A stretch of 64,000 nt of DNA, from contig NZ_AP021889.1 of assembly GCF_011398355.1 (NCBI RefSeq), positions 1,860,001 through 1,924,000 on the forward strand, read 5' to 3'. The position numbers and the translations under genes were made by a program. Below the pieces are notes generated by a model. It searched no databases. It had not been told where the DNA came from and saw only the letters and a program-made list of their open reading frames with translations. This document shows, one piece after another, positions 29,684-39,847 of the stretch. How positions within the stretch are numbered: position 1 is the stretch's first letter; each line of letters starts with the position of its first letter. This DNA is from Thiosulfatimonas sediminis. GTDB taxonomy: Bacteria > Pseudomonadota > Gammaproteobacteria > Thiomicrospirales > Thiomicrospiraceae.

Positions 29684-30441
29684 TAGACACTCGCTGCTTT
29701 ACATATTGCCAGAAAATCTTCGGCATTTAGAGAAGCGCCACCAATTAAGCCGCCATCGATATCTGCTTGTGCAAACAACTCTGCGGCATTATCCGGTTTA
29801 ACACTTCCACCATATTGAATAATTACTTCTTCCGCGACAGCGCGGTTTAGGCGCGCTAGTTTATCACGAATAAAAGCGTGAACTTCTTGAGCTTGTGCTG
29901 GAGAGGCTGTTTTTCCTGTTCCGATTGCCCAAACAGGTTCATAAGCAATGACAATTTGCTCGAATGCATTGATACCAACCACCTTAATAACCGCATCGAG
30001 CTGCGTAGAAATCACTTTCTCCATCACCCCGCTCTCGCGCTCTTCTAAGGTCTCACCGACACAAAGAATCGGCGTCACACCAGCAGCCAACGCCACTTTT
30101 GTTTTTTGCGCAATTTGTGCATCGGTTTCACCATAAATCGCACGACGCTCAGAATGACCCAGAATCACATAATCACATCCTAGGTCTTTAATCATCTCGA
30201 CCGAGGTTTCGCCAGTAAATGCACCCTGTACAGGTTCTTCTGCAATATTTTGTGCACCCACTACGATATTGTCCGCAGTTAGGTTTGCTTTAACAAAATC
30301 GATATAGACTGCCGGTGGGCATACAGCCATGTCAACATTCTGCACTTGGCTTGCTTGTTCATTTAGTCCTTTAACCAGACTCTCGATTGAGGTCTTTGAA
30401 CCGTGCATTTTCCAGTTGCCTGCAACAAATGGCTTTCTCAT
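29683..30441 (-). CDS. tpiA: Triosephosphate isomerase
   Basis: A 252-residue TIM-barrel enzyme interconverting glyceraldehyde-3-phosphate and dihydroxyacetone phosphate, used in glycolysis, gluconeogenesis and the Calvin cycle. Catalytic residues are in GNWKMHG (lysine near 11), ILGHSERR (His near 95) and [10 protein letters not shown] (Glu near 167). The phosphate-binding [11 protein letters not shown] is present. It is coupled to secG. Confidence 0.98.
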   Translation of the reverse strand: MRKPFVAGNWKMHGSKTSIESLVKGLNEQASQVQNVDMAVCPPAVYIDFVKANLTADNIVVGAQNIAEEPVQGAFTGETSVEMIKDLGCDYVILGHSERRAIYGETDAQIAQKTKVALAAGVTPILCVGETLEERESGVMEKVISTQLDAVIKVVGINAFEQIVIAYEPVWAIGTGKTASPAQAQEVHAFIRDKLARLNRAVAEEVIIQYGGSVKPDNAAELFAQADIDGGLIGGASLNAEDFLAICKAASV

Positions 30442-30508
30442 CTACTATCTCCAACACAAAAGTTCGACAATATTAGCGGTTTCTTTCATTAAAAACAATA
30501 TTGCATTT

Positions 30509-31834
30509 TTATGAAAATTCTGATTTCACGACCTTCTCAAGTTCTTGGGCAATTTTTTCAACTAAATATGCCTCTTCACCCTCGACCATTACACGAATTT
30601 TTGGCTCCGTACCGGATGCGCGAATCAACACACGCCCCTTATCCGCCAACTCCGCTTCCGCCTTATCGATTGCCGCTTGCAACACGGCATTACCTTGTAA
30701 TACCGGCTTCTGCGTGAGCGTTACATTACGCAAGACTTGCGGATAAATAGCCACTTCTGAACGCACTTGATGCAAAGATTTCTGCTGTGAAATCAGTGCC
30801 GCTAACACTTGTAATGCCGCAACAATGCCATCACCAGTTGAAATTTTATTCAAACAAAGTACATGACCAGACGGTTCAGAGCCATAAAACCATCCTTTTT
30901 CCACTAGGGCTTCCATGACATATTTATCCCCAACAGAAGTACGGATAAATTCAATCCCTCTAGCCTGTAAGGTCTGTTCTAAACCTAAATTACTCATCAC
31001 CGTCCCAACCACACCGGAAATCGGCTTACCAGTCATGGTCGCTAAAATATACAAAATAATGTCGCCATCCATCAACTGACCGCTCTGGTCAACCAACATG
31101 ACTCTGTCACCGTCGCCATCAAACGCAATCCCCATATCGGCACGATGCGTTGCCACCGCTTGCGCCAAGGCATGTGTATCCGTGGCACCACATTGATGAT
31201 TGATATTAATGCCATTTGGTTCCGTACCGATTGTAAACACCTCAGCACCCAGCTCACGGAACACATTTGGCGCAATATGATAAGTTGCGCCGTTGGCGCA
31301 ATCAATCACTAAGCGCAACCCTTTTAAATTCTTTTTAGCCCGATAGGTCCCTTTGCAAAATTCGATATAACGCCCTGGCGCATCTTCGATTCGATAGGCT
31401 TTGCCCATTTTTTCGGAAGTCGCAACGGTAATTTGACTGCCCAGCAAACCTTCAATTTGTGCCTGCATTTGATCGGAAATTTTTTTTCCTTCGTCATTAA
31501 AAAACTTGATACCGTTATCTTCATGCGGATTGTGCGACGCACTGATGACAATTCCCATATCACAACTAAATGTTTGGCTTAAATATGAAATGGCGGGCGT
31601 TGGCATGGGCCCGATTAGGTATACATCAATTCCAGCAGCAATCAGACCGGCTTCTAAAGCAGATTCAAACATATAACCAGAAATGCGCGTATCTTTGCCA
31701 ATCATCACTGAACGGCCACCATTTTTTCTCAAAACAGTCCCTGCGGCCCAACCCAACTGCAACACTTTATCAGGGGTAATCATTCCCTGTCCGACACGCC
31801 CACGAATACCGTCCGTACCAAATACCGATGCCAT
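30509..31834 (-). CDS. glmM: Phosphoglucosamine mutase
   Basis: A 441-residue enzyme converting glucosamine-6-phosphate to glucosamine-1-phosphate for peptidoglycan and LPS precursors. The catalytic serine loop is VISASHNPHEDNGIKFF (about 97), the metal site is FDGDGDRVM (about 240), and the sugar-binding GSEPSGH is near 327. It sits between folP and tpiA, in the usual ftsH-folP-glmM order. Confidence 0.98.
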   Translation of the reverse strand: MASVFGTDGIRGRVGQGMITPDKVLQLGWAAGTVLRKNGGRSVMIGKDTRISGYMFESALEAGLIAAGIDVYLIGPMPTPAISYLSQTFSCDMGIVISASHNPHEDNGIKFFNDEGKKISDQMQAQIEGLLGSQITVATSEKMGKAYRIEDAPGRYIEFCKGTYRAKKNLKGLRLVIDCANGATYHIAPNVFRELGAEVFTIGTEPNGININHQCGATDTHALAQAVATHRADMGIAFDGDGDRVMLVDQSGQLMDGDIILYILATMTGKPISGVVGTVMSNLGLEQTLQARGIEFIRTSVGDKYVMEALVEKGWFYGSEPSGHVLCLNKISTGDGIVAALQVLAALISQQKSLHQVRSEVAIYPQVLRNVTLTQKPVLQGNAVLQAAIDKAEAELADKGRVLIRASGTEPKIRVMVEGEEAYLVEKIAQELEKVVKSEFS

Positions 31835-31862
31835 AAACCTTCCTTCTACCCTAAACCTGAAC

Positions 31863-32699
31863 CTAATTTAAATGCCGTAATGTTTCTAACGCCTGCACCG
31901 TCTCACGCACATCATGGACTCTGACAATTTTGGCCCCTTTCTGCACCGCAAGCACCGCTGCCGTGACACTCGGCACCAAACGCTGTGCCAATTCATCGGA
32001 GCCTACAATATCAGTAAACATCCGTTTGCGCGAAACCCCCACCAACATCTCGCAACCAAGCTCTGTAAACAACGCCATATTCCTAAAAAGTTGCGTATTA
32101 TCCTCAAAACGCTTACCAAACCCAAAACCAAGATCAACCAAAATATCCTTTCGATTTATTCCCGCTTGCTCACAGACAACAATTCGCTCGGCTAAAAAAC
32201 GTTTCACTTCTTGTAAAACGTCTTGATAGTTTGGCTGATCTTGCATGGTTTTGGGTTCACCCTGTTTGTGCATGACACAAACGGGAACTTGCATTGAAAC
32301 TGCGATTTGCAGCGCCCCTTTCGCTTGCAAAGCGTTCACATCGTTAATCAAGCTGGCCCCTGCCATCACCGCTTGCCGCATCACTTCGGGCTTATACGTA
32401 TCAATAGATATCGGGATATCACTATTGGCTTTAATCCATTCAATCACCGGCAATACCCGATCCAACTCAGCTTGCAAACTAACCGCATCCGCTCCAGGCC
32501 GCGTCGATTCACCACCGACATCAAACATATCCACGCCAAACGCCTGCATCTGTGCAACCTGCCGCTTAAGCACCTCAAAATCCTGCAAACGCCCACCATC
32601 AGAAAAGGAATCCGGCGTTATATTCAAAATCCCCATCACTGCGGCACGTCCACGCTGACTCTGTACCTGCGCTAACCAGCTTGACAACTCAAACCTCAT
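31863..32699 (-). CDS. folP: Dihydropteroate synthase
   Basis: A 278-residue folate-synthesis enzyme joining p-aminobenzoate to the pterin diphosphate; the target of sulfonamides. Signatures are MGILNITPDSFSDGG (about 22) and FDVGGESTRPGADAVS (about 58), with the C-terminal RVHDVRET. It lies 28 bases before glmM and downstream of ftsH, with a terminator after ftsH. Confidence 0.97.
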   Translation of the reverse strand: MRFELSSWLAQVQSQRGRAAVMGILNITPDSFSDGGRLQDFEVLKRQVAQMQAFGVDMFDVGGESTRPGADAVSLQAELDRVLPVIEWIKANSDIPISIDTYKPEVMRQAVMAGASLINDVNALQAKGALQIAVSMQVPVCVMHKQGEPKTMQDQPNYQDVLQEVKRFLAERIVVCEQAGINRKDILVDLGFGFGKRFEDNTQLFRNMALFTELGCEMLVGVSRKRMFTDIVGSDELAQRLVPSVTAAVLAVQKGAKIVRVHDVRETVQALETLRHLN

Positions 32700-32832
32700 C
32701 GTATTCCCATGCTTTTATCATTTTTTAATGGGTATACATTTTACCCTCTGATGAGAGCGGATTCCGCATTAATCCACCATAAAAATGAAAAACCCTCGAC
32801 CAAGGAGTTAAGAAAAGCAACCACTCAAACAT

Positions 32833-32857
32833 AAAAAAACCCCGATAAACGGGGTTT
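32833..32857 (-). terminator. Rho-independent terminator after ftsH
   Basis: On the minus strand AAACCCCG, a 5-base loop and CGGGGTTT run into further Ts. It lies 24 bases after the ftsH stop and separates ftsH from the folP-glmM group. Confidence 0.9.
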
Positions 32858-32880
32858 AATCAAGCAATGATTTGAAGACT

Positions 32881-34851
32881 TTAGTGTAACTTAGGCTCGC
32901 CGGGTTCTTTCACCTCATCATTGGACATATCTTTTTCAATCAAGTCTTCTTTCGGCTTCTCAGACGCCTCCTCAAGACTACTCTTCACTTCCGGCGCAGG
33001 CGGAATTGAATCATCCGGCTCAATCCAATCTTTCGGTGCACCCGGCTCTTCGCCTGCCATGATACGATCCACCTGATATTTATCGATGGTTTCGTACTTC
33101 ATTAAGCACTCTGTCATGATTTCCAATTTATCATGGTTATCAACCAGAATTTGGCGCGCACGTTCGTAGTTGCGATCGATTAGATTACGAATTTCTTCAT
33201 CAATTTTTTTCGATACTTCGCCAGAAACATTGGCATTACGTGAAGACCCCATAAAGCCGCCACGGTCTTCTTCTTCGTAAAGCAATGGACCCAAATTATC
33301 GGAAAGCCCCCATTTGGTAACCATGTTACGAGCAATCGCCGTTGCGCGCTCAATATCATTACTGGCACCAGTGGTAACCGCATCCTCGCCGTAGATGATC
33401 TCTTCAGCCAATCGACCGCCATACAGGCTCGACAACTGCGATTCTAACTTACGTTTTGAATAACTGTAACTGTCTTCTTCCGGCAAATACATGGTGACAC
33501 CCAAAGCACGACCACGCGGCATAATTGAAACTTTATAAACCGGATCATGCTCAGGAACCAAGTAACCAACGATTGCATGGCCGGCTTCATGATAAGCGGT
33601 CATACGACGTTCAGACTCTTTCATCACCATTGATTTGCGTTCAACGCCCATCAAAATCTTATCTTTGGCTTTCTCAAAATGTTTTTGAGTGACCAGCTTA
33701 TCGTTTTCCCGTGCGGCAAATAGCGCCGCTTCGTTCACTAAATTCGCCAAATCCGCACCAGAAAAACCTGGCGTTCCTCGCGCAATATAAGACGGTCTAA
33801 CATCCTCTGCCAAAGGCACTTTACGCATATGGACTTTTAAAATTTGTTCACGACCACGAATGTCTGGCAGACCCACAGTAACCTGACGGTCAAAACGTCC
33901 CGGACGCAACAAGGCTGGATCCAACACGTCAGCACGGTTAGTGGCTGCAATCACGATGATTCCTTCATTACCCTCGAAACCATCCATCTCAACCAACATC
34001 TGGTTCAGTGTTTGCTCACGCTCGTCATTACCACCGCCCATGCCGCTACCACGACTACGACCGACAGCATCAATTTCATCAATGAAGATAATGCAAGGCG
34101 CGTGCGCTTTTGCTTGTTCAAACATATCTCGAACGCGTGAAGCACCAACACCGACAAACATCTCAACAAAGTCCGAACCGGAGATCGTAAAGAAAGGCAC
34201 CTTTGCCTCACCGGCGATGGCTTTAGCCAGTAGCGTTTTACCTGTTCCTGGAGGACCAACCATCAAAACACCGCGAGGGATACTGCCACCTAAGTTCTGA
34301 TATTTAGTTGGGTCTTTTAAAAAGTCGACAATCTCACCAACTTCTTGTTTGGCTTCGTCAGCACCAGCAACATCATCCAACGTCACCTTATTTTGATCCT
34401 CGGTCATCATGCGTGCTTTCGACTTTCCGAATGACATCGGACCACCTTTACCGCCAACACCGCCGCCCATAGAGCGCATGAAGAATATCCACACTCCAAT
34501 CAGCAACAACATAGGGAACCACGAGATGAAAATCTGCATCAAAACACTCTGCTGCTCAGGTGGCTTAGCGGTGATTTTGACACGGTTGTCCAACAGATCG
34601 CCCATTAACCCCGGATCTCCTGGGTTATAGGTAGTGAAACTTTGACCACTTCCATAAACACCACGAATGGTCTGCCCTTCAATAATGACTTGGCTGACTT
34701 GTCCTTGATGTACCTGATCAATAAAATCAGAGTAATCCAAGCGACTTGTGGCACTTTGCCCTTGGGTACTGAAATGGTTAAAAACTGTCATCAAGATCGT
34801 AGCAACTACCACCCAGACCAAGATGTTCTTTAACATATCATTATTCTTCAT
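32881..34851 (-). CDS. ftsH: ATP-dependent zinc metalloprotease FtsH
   Basis: A 656-residue membrane-anchored AAA+ protease that degrades membrane and regulatory proteins. Two N-terminal helices (about 9-25 and 106-126) flank a periplasmic domain. Walker A is GPPGTGKT (about 201), Walker [12 protein letters not shown], and the second region of homology [19 protein letters not shown]. The zinc site HEAGH is near 425. The C-terminal tail after about 605 is acidic and proline-rich. The roughly 270 bases upstream, towards rlmE, are AT-rich; I could not pick a convincing sigma-32 promoter. Confidence 0.98.
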   Translation of the reverse strand: MKNNDMLKNILVWVVVATILMTVFNHFSTQGQSATSRLDYSDFIDQVHQGQVSQVIIEGQTIRGVYGSGQSFTTYNPGDPGLMGDLLDNRVKITAKPPEQQSVLMQIFISWFPMLLLIGVWIFFMRSMGGGVGGKGGPMSFGKSKARMMTEDQNKVTLDDVAGADEAKQEVGEIVDFLKDPTKYQNLGGSIPRGVLMVGPPGTGKTLLAKAIAGEAKVPFFTISGSDFVEMFVGVGASRVRDMFEQAKAHAPCIIFIDEIDAVGRSRGSGMGGGNDEREQTLNQMLVEMDGFEGNEGIIVIAATNRADVLDPALLRPGRFDRQVTVGLPDIRGREQILKVHMRKVPLAEDVRPSYIARGTPGFSGADLANLVNEAALFAARENDKLVTQKHFEKAKDKILMGVERKSMVMKESERRMTAYHEAGHAIVGYLVPEHDPVYKVSIMPRGRALGVTMYLPEEDSYSYSKRKLESQLSSLYGGRLAEEIIYGEDAVTTGASNDIERATAIARNMVTKWGLSDNLGPLLYEEEDRGGFMGSSRNANVSGEVSKKIDEEIRNLIDRNYERARQILVDNHDKLEIMTECLMKYETIDKYQVDRIMAGEEPGAPKDWIEPDDSIPPAPEVKSSLEEASEKPKEDLIEKDMSNDEVKEPGEPKLH

Positions 34852-35123
34852 TCGTGAACCTTGTTCGTTTTCTGCTCGAAAATTTCAGTGCTGTAGCGGT
34901 AAATTTGAACATAAATATAGGTCAAAAACCACTCAAAGTTAAATTTTAATAAAAAAAACTTATAATCAATTGATAGAACTAATTATCTTAATAGACTAGA
35001 TCAATCAACCACTTCAGCACCACCAAACACCCCATGACCAAAACAGTGTAAAACTGGCTTATACCAATAGACAGCACCAAATCTTAAAGCATAGTGACTA
35101 TTCGATAGCACGGGAAATAATCG

Positions 35124-35741
35124 TTACTTTTTTCCACGCGCCAACAGATAAATCTCTTTACTGCGCGCGCGCGACGCTTCAGGCTTACGGGTAATCACCT
35201 TTTGATATTTACCACGCAAGTCTTGGATCAGCTCGTTATAGCCTTCACCTTGAAAGACTTTCATCAATAGATCACCGTTTTTCTTAAGTACTTGGTCAGC
35301 CAACTCAACACACAACTCCACCAAATACATGGCGCGTGGAATATCGACGGCTTTATTACCACTCATATTGGGCGCCATATCCGACATCACGACATCCACG
35401 GCACGACCATCCAAAGAGGCTAATAGCTGGCTATACACCGTTTCGTCGCGAAAATCACCTTGGATAAAGGTTACGCCAGCAAACGGTTCAACCGGCAGAA
35501 TATCCAACGCAAATACTTCACCACCTGGCGCAACCTTATGCGTTGTCCACTGTGACCAACCACCGGGAGCCGCGCCTAAATCGACCACACACATCCCTTG
35601 CTTAAAGAGTTTATCTTTGTCGTCAATCTCTTGTAGCTTATAAACTGCCCGCGAACGCCAACCTTCTTGTTTTGCTTTATTAACAAAATGATCGTCAAAA
35701 TGTTCTTTTAGCCAGCTTGCACTGGATTTACTTCTCGCCAT
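35124..35741 (-). CDS. rlmE: 23S rRNA 2'-O-ribose U2552 methyltransferase
   Basis: A 205-residue SAM-dependent methyltransferase of the large ribosomal subunit (RrmJ/FtsJ). It shows WRSRAVYKLQEID with the catalytic lysine (about 36), the SAM motif VDLGAAPGGWSQ (about 54), DMAPNMSG with catalytic Asp (about 121), and a second lysine in LLMKVFQGEG (about 160). Divergent from yhbY, with ftsH downstream, the common proteobacterial order. Confidence 0.97.
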   Translation of the reverse strand: MARSKSSASWLKEHFDDHFVNKAKQEGWRSRAVYKLQEIDDKDKLFKQGMCVVDLGAAPGGWSQWTTHKVAPGGEVFALDILPVEPFAGVTFIQGDFRDETVYSQLLASLDGRAVDVVMSDMAPNMSGNKAVDIPRAMYLVELCVELADQVLKKNGDLLMKVFQGEGYNELIQDLRGKYQKVITRKPEASRARSKEIYLLARGKK

Positions 35742-35798
35742 ATTCGATTTCTACTACAATACTGCTTTATTAAAATATGTCTTAATCTGGAATATTCA

Positions 35799-36128
35799 AT
35801 GTCAAGCAACAAAATAAAGCCGTTAACCGCACTTACCAATACCCAAACCAAATTTTTGCGTAGCGTTGCGCACAATATCCGCCCAATGATTATCATCGGT
35901 GGCAATGGTTTAACCGATGGCCTTATGGCAGAACTGGAAAGCACCTTAGCACACCATGAGCTTTTGAAAATCAAAATAGCTTTTGGGGAACGTGAAGACC
36001 GTAGCGGCATCATACAAAATATTCTGCAACAGACCGGCGCGCTACTGGTTCAAAGCATCGGTAAAACCTGTGTTATTTTCCGCCAAAAAGCGCAAGACTC
36101 GGCCTTTAGCGATTTACCCAAAAAATAA
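35799..36128 (+). CDS. yhbY: YhbY-family ribosome-associated RNA-binding protein
   Basis: A 109-residue CRS1-YhbY domain protein that binds pre-50S ribosomal particles. Typical features are the N-terminal LTNTQTKFLRSVAHNIRPMIIIGGNGLTDG (in part, about 12-40, containing the family glycine-rich loop) and the later LVQSIGKTCVIFR. It diverges from rlmE, as in many gammaproteobacteria. Confidence 0.93.
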   Translation: MSSNKIKPLTALTNTQTKFLRSVAHNIRPMIIIGGNGLTDGLMAELESTLAHHELLKIKIAFGEREDRSGIIQNILQQTGALLVQSIGKTCVIFRQKAQDSAFSDLPKK

Positions 36129-36153
36129 CTCACTCGACCGGCACCGAAGCACA

Positions 36154-36179
36154 AAAGTTTGCGAGTTTATGCAAACTTT
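36154..36179. terminator. Bidirectional terminator between yhbY and metZ
   Basis: AAAGTTTGC and GCAAACTTT form a 9-base stem with an 8-base loop between two convergent genes. A-runs and T-runs on both sides allow use in either direction. A second imperfect stem (about 36203-36225) overlaps the metZ stop. Confidence 0.75.
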
Positions 36180-36215
36180 AAATGCCTCGGTCATCTAAAG
36201 CCTTAACTAACAAAG

Positions 36216-37406
36216 TTAAAGCTTATCCAAGCCTCGCGCTAAGTCTCGCTTAATATCCTCAATCGATTCCAAACCAACCGAAATTCGTAACAAATTATCG
36301 GTAATACCCGCTTTAATTCGATCTTCTGCAGAAACACGGCAGTGTGTCGTTGTCGCTGGATGCGTAATAATGGTTTTCACATCACCAAGATTCGCGGTAA
36401 TCGACAACATCTTCGTGCTGTCCACCACGGTCCACGCATCGTCTTTAGTCCCCTTGATTCGGAACGACAATAAACCGCCGCCCGCTGACTGCTGCTTTTG
36501 TGCCAAAGCATACTGCGGATGTGATTTTAGGCCCGGATAAAATACTTGTTCAACCTTTGGATGAGCCTCTAGCCATTGCGCCAACGCCAACGCACTTTCA
36601 CAATGCGCACGCATTCTAATTGGCAAGGTTTCTAACCCTTTCAAAAAAATCCAGGCGTTAAACGGACTCATGCTCGGCCCACAAGTACGCATAAAACCGC
36701 GAACTTCTTCACCGACTAACTGCGCATTACCCAGAACAGCACCACCGATGGCACGACCTTGACCATCTAAAAACTTCGTTGCGGAGTGAATCACAATATC
36801 CGCCCCTTGTTCTAATGGACGCTGCAAAATCGGTGTACAGAAGCAATTATCCACAATTAACCAGCAGCCATTCGATTTGGCCAAGGCACTTAACGCTGAT
36901 AAATCTGCGACCTCAGTCATAGGGTTAGAAGGCGTTTCCAAGAAAAACGCTTTGGTATTTTCTTTAATTGCCGCCTGCCACTCACTTAAATCAGTTTGCG
37001 AAACAAAGCTCACCTCAATACCAAATTTCATCAAATATTTAGTAAATAACACCTTGGTGGTACCAAAAATACTCTGCGAGGAGATCACATGATCACCCGC
37101 CTGACACAGCGCCATAAACGTCGATAGAATCGCCGACATTCCAGAAGCGGTTCCAACACACGCTTGCGCCCCTTCCATCGCCGCTAAACGCTGTTCAAAA
37201 GTGCGCACCGTAGGATTGGTAAAGCGCGAATAGACGTTACCAGCTTCTTCGCCGGAAAAACGTCGCGCAGCCTGTTCGGCGGAATGGTAACGAAAACTTG
37301 ACGTTGGAAAAATCGCTTCCGAGTTCTCTTGCTCTGCCGTCTGCTCATAGCCAGCACGCACCGCTAAGGTTTGAATATCGTATTCTTCTTCAAATGGATC
37401 AAACAT
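36216..37406 (-). CDS. metZ: O-succinylhomoserine sulfhydrylase
   Basis: A 396-residue PLP enzyme making homocysteine directly from an acylhomoserine and sulfide. The Cys/Met metabolism fold is clear: SGMSAILSTFMALCQAGDHV (about 88), the Asp of LIVDNCFCTP, and the PLP lysine in HSATKFLDGQGR (about 213). The purF-metZ pairing is typical of gammaproteobacteria such as Pseudomonas, where the gene is MetZ. It would supply homocysteine for the MesX/MesD system at 57-59 kb (inference). Confidence 0.93.
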   Translation of the reverse strand: MFDPFEEEYDIQTLAVRAGYEQTAEQENSEAIFPTSSFRYHSAEQAARRFSGEEAGNVYSRFTNPTVRTFEQRLAAMEGAQACVGTASGMSAILSTFMALCQAGDHVISSQSIFGTTKVLFTKYLMKFGIEVSFVSQTDLSEWQAAIKENTKAFFLETPSNPMTEVADLSALSALAKSNGCWLIVDNCFCTPILQRPLEQGADIVIHSATKFLDGQGRAIGGAVLGNAQLVGEEVRGFMRTCGPSMSPFNAWIFLKGLETLPIRMRAHCESALALAQWLEAHPKVEQVFYPGLKSHPQYALAQKQQSAGGGLLSFRIKGTKDDAWTVVDSTKMLSITANLGDVKTIITHPATTTHCRVSAEDRIKAGITDNLLRISVGLESIEDIKRDLARGLDKL

Positions 37407-37423
37407 CGTCTTCTCTCTTTGAC

Positions 37424-37460
37424 TGAAAAGCCGCCAAGGGGCGAACCCAGAGCGGCTTTT
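37424..37460 (-). terminator. Rho-independent terminator after purF
   Basis: On the minus strand AAAAGCCGC pairs with GCGGCTTTT across a 17-base loop that can itself fold. It sits between purF and metZ, so metZ may have a separate promoter or depend on readthrough. Confidence 0.8.
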
Positions 37461-37490
37461 AAAGGATTACCCGTAACATTTCACACTTTA

Positions 37491-39008
37491 TTAGCTACGG
37501 TTATGAATACCTACCGACTCCTGACCGGGCATAGGCTTAGCATTTTGTGCTTCATCATTGCGCGCCTCGTCCAATGAGGCCAAATATTCCGGCGTGATAT
37601 CACCGGTCGCATAAATACCGCTAAAACAAGAAGTATCAAACTTACTAACCTGATCAGAACCCGCGCTGACAGCATCAATTAAATCGTCCAAATCTTGATA
37701 AATTAATTTATCGCAACCGATAACCTCAGCCACCTCTTCGGTCGTACGACCACTGGCGACTAACTCCGAAGGAGACGGCATGTCAATACCGTACACATAA
37801 GGATATTTAACTGGTGGAGAAACTGAGGCAAAGTACACTTTATTGGCTCCGGCTTCACGCGCCATCTGCACGATTTGCCCTGAGGTGGTACCACGCACTA
37901 TTGAATCATCAACCAGCAAAACGTTCTTGCCCTCAAATTCCAAATCAATCGGGTTTAATTTTTGACGCACCGATTTCTTACGCAATTGCTGCCCAGGCAT
38001 AATAAAGGTGCGACCGATATAACGATTTTTAATAAACCCTTCACGGTATGGCGTGCCGAGCATATTCGCCAATTCAATCGCCGAAGTACGGCTTGTATCT
38101 GGAATCGGCATAACCACATCAATGTCGTGATCCGGCCATTCACGTAAAATTTTCTCGGCCATTTTTTCACCCATACGCAAACGGGATTTATACACCGAAA
38201 TATCATCAATCATCGAATCCGGACGCGCAAAATACACATATTCGAAAATACATGGCGAGTAGACTGGATTTTCCGCACACTGGCGATAGAAAATCTCGCC
38301 TTTATCGGTAATCACCACTGCCTCACCTGGCGCCAAGTCTTTAATTAATGAAAAGCCTAAGCCATCTAATGCGACCGATTCAGACGCAACCATATAATCG
38401 ATACCCGCCGCCGTTTGGCGCTGCCCAACGACACAAGGACGAAGACCGTAAGGGTCACGGAAAGCAAACACACCAATGGTAGAAATCAGGCCGACTGCCG
38501 CATAACCACCACGAACACGATGATGCACTTTACTCACCGCATTAAAAACATCTTCGGCATTAATCTCAAGTTTGCCTTGCTCTTTTAATTCGTGCGCAAA
38601 AATATTCAACAACACTTCCGAATCGGAGTTGGTGTTCAAATGACGCAAATCGGTACGGTAAATCTCTTCCGCCAAAGCGTGCGCGTTTGTGATATTGCCG
38701 TTATGCCCCATCACAATGCCATACGGCGAGTTAACGTAAAACGGCTGTGCTTCGGCGCTGGACGACGAGCCCGCTGTTGGGTAACGCACATGGCCAATAC
38801 CAATGTTACCTAAGAGGTCACGCATGTGACGAGTACGAAACACATCCTTTACTAAGCCGTTATCCTTACGCTGATAAAAACGCCCGTTTTCGCAGGTCAC
38901 GATCCCCGCTGCATCTTGTCCTCGATGTTGCAAAATCGTCAGTGCATCGTAAATCTCTTGATTTACCGAATTTTCACTAACCGTAACAATGCCAACAATA
39001 CCGCACAT
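37491..39008 (-). CDS. purF: Amidophosphoribosyltransferase
   Basis: A 505-residue enzyme for the first step of purine synthesis, transferring glutamine nitrogen to PRPP. The N-terminal catalytic Cys2 follows Met1 (MCGIVGIV). Glutaminase motifs RGQDAAGI and GHNGNITNA are present, and the PRPP site is [14 protein letters not shown] (about 368). There is no propeptide, as in the E. coli type. cvpA, which often precedes purF, is absent here; dedD is 26 bases upstream. Confidence 0.98.
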   Translation of the reverse strand: MCGIVGIVTVSENSVNQEIYDALTILQHRGQDAAGIVTCENGRFYQRKDNGLVKDVFRTRHMRDLLGNIGIGHVRYPTAGSSSSAEAQPFYVNSPYGIVMGHNGNITNAHALAEEIYRTDLRHLNTNSDSEVLLNIFAHELKEQGKLEINAEDVFNAVSKVHHRVRGGYAAVGLISTIGVFAFRDPYGLRPCVVGQRQTAAGIDYMVASESVALDGLGFSLIKDLAPGEAVVITDKGEIFYRQCAENPVYSPCIFEYVYFARPDSMIDDISVYKSRLRMGEKMAEKILREWPDHDIDVVMPIPDTSRTSAIELANMLGTPYREGFIKNRYIGRTFIMPGQQLRKKSVRQKLNPIDLEFEGKNVLLVDDSIVRGTTSGQIVQMAREAGANKVYFASVSPPVKYPYVYGIDMPSPSELVASGRTTEEVAEVIGCDKLIYQDLDDLIDAVSAGSDQVSKFDTSCFSGIYATGDITPEYLASLDEARNDEAQNAKPMPGQESVGIHNRS

Positions 39009-39034
39009 GTGTGAACTCTCTCTTAGATTGAAAT

Positions 39035-39766
39035 TTAGTTTTGAGGCTTAAGGGCAATCGCGCGAACGAATGATCCCTTAAGGCGTAGTATTTTATCCAA
39101 ATTCTGTTGGGCTGTTTGCGCTTTGTCATAAGAATCGTACATTTGTGTTCTTAGATTAAACTGCAAATAGGTTCTGCCATCAGCCACCTTGGAATAGGTT
39201 TTCACCACCAAGGGATAGCCCGCTTTAGCGGCTTTTTCTAAAGCCGTGTCCAACAACTGCTTATTTTCAAAGGTCGCCAGAATAACGATATACCCTTTAT
39301 CCGCTACCGCTGACTTATTTACGGATACTGCATCGGCAGGACGTTCAGCGGCCGCTTTGGGAGGCATTTTCTCAGTAACTTTGATGGGTTCAACGCGGGA
39401 TTCCTGAACGAGGCGCGCTTGACGAGCTGCCATTTCTTGTGCTTTTTGCAGCTTGGCCGCTTCCATCGCCTTAGCCTGTTCTTCGGCAACCACTTCCGGC
39501 GGCTTAACAAGGGGCTTCATAACAATCGCTTGATGCTGATTTTGCTCTGGCTTAGCTGTTTGTTGATAAGCAGGGTCAGCATACCAAGCGGGGACAAACC
39601 ACAACAAGACAACCACCCAAACCAAAGCCCCGACAAGACGATTTTTAATCACGTCATCTTCACTGGCTAACAAATTCAATAATGAAGGCTCAGCTTGTTG
39701 CGGTGCATCCAAATCAGGCGTTTCGTCGGTTGCTTGACTGACCTTATCCGGCCTAGGCGTAATCAC
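39035..39766 (-). CDS. dedD: DedD-like SPOR-domain cell-division protein
   Basis: A 243-residue protein with an N-terminal cytoplasmic part, one membrane helix (about 44-62, [18 protein letters not shown]), a charged KQ-rich periplasmic linker (about 90-150) and a C-terminal SPOR-type domain (about 163-240) that binds denuded septal peptidoglycan. Position between folC and purF matches dedD. SPOR sequence is diverged but the size and topology fit. Confidence 0.85.
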   Translation of the reverse strand: MITPRPDKVSQATDETPDLDAPQQAEPSLLNLLASEDDVIKNRLVGALVWVVVLLWFVPAWYADPAYQQTAKPEQNQHQAIVMKPLVKPPEVVAEEQAKAMEAAKLQKAQEMAARQARLVQESRVEPIKVTEKMPPKAAAERPADAVSVNKSAVADKGYIVILATFENKQLLDTALEKAAKAGYPLVVKTYSKVADGRTYLQFNLRTQMYDSYDKAQTAQQNLDKILRLKGSFVRAIALKPQN

Positions 39767-39847
39767 TGGCTGGTATCCTTTGATCTATTAACAGTTTGCA
39801 ATGAAAAACACCGCCTATAATACCGCCAAAAGCAGTTTCTTGACGAA

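Noticed and set aside
34852-35123. Heat-shock (sigma-32) promoter for ftsH
   Set aside because: No CTTGAAA with a properly spaced CCCCAT-type element could be found.
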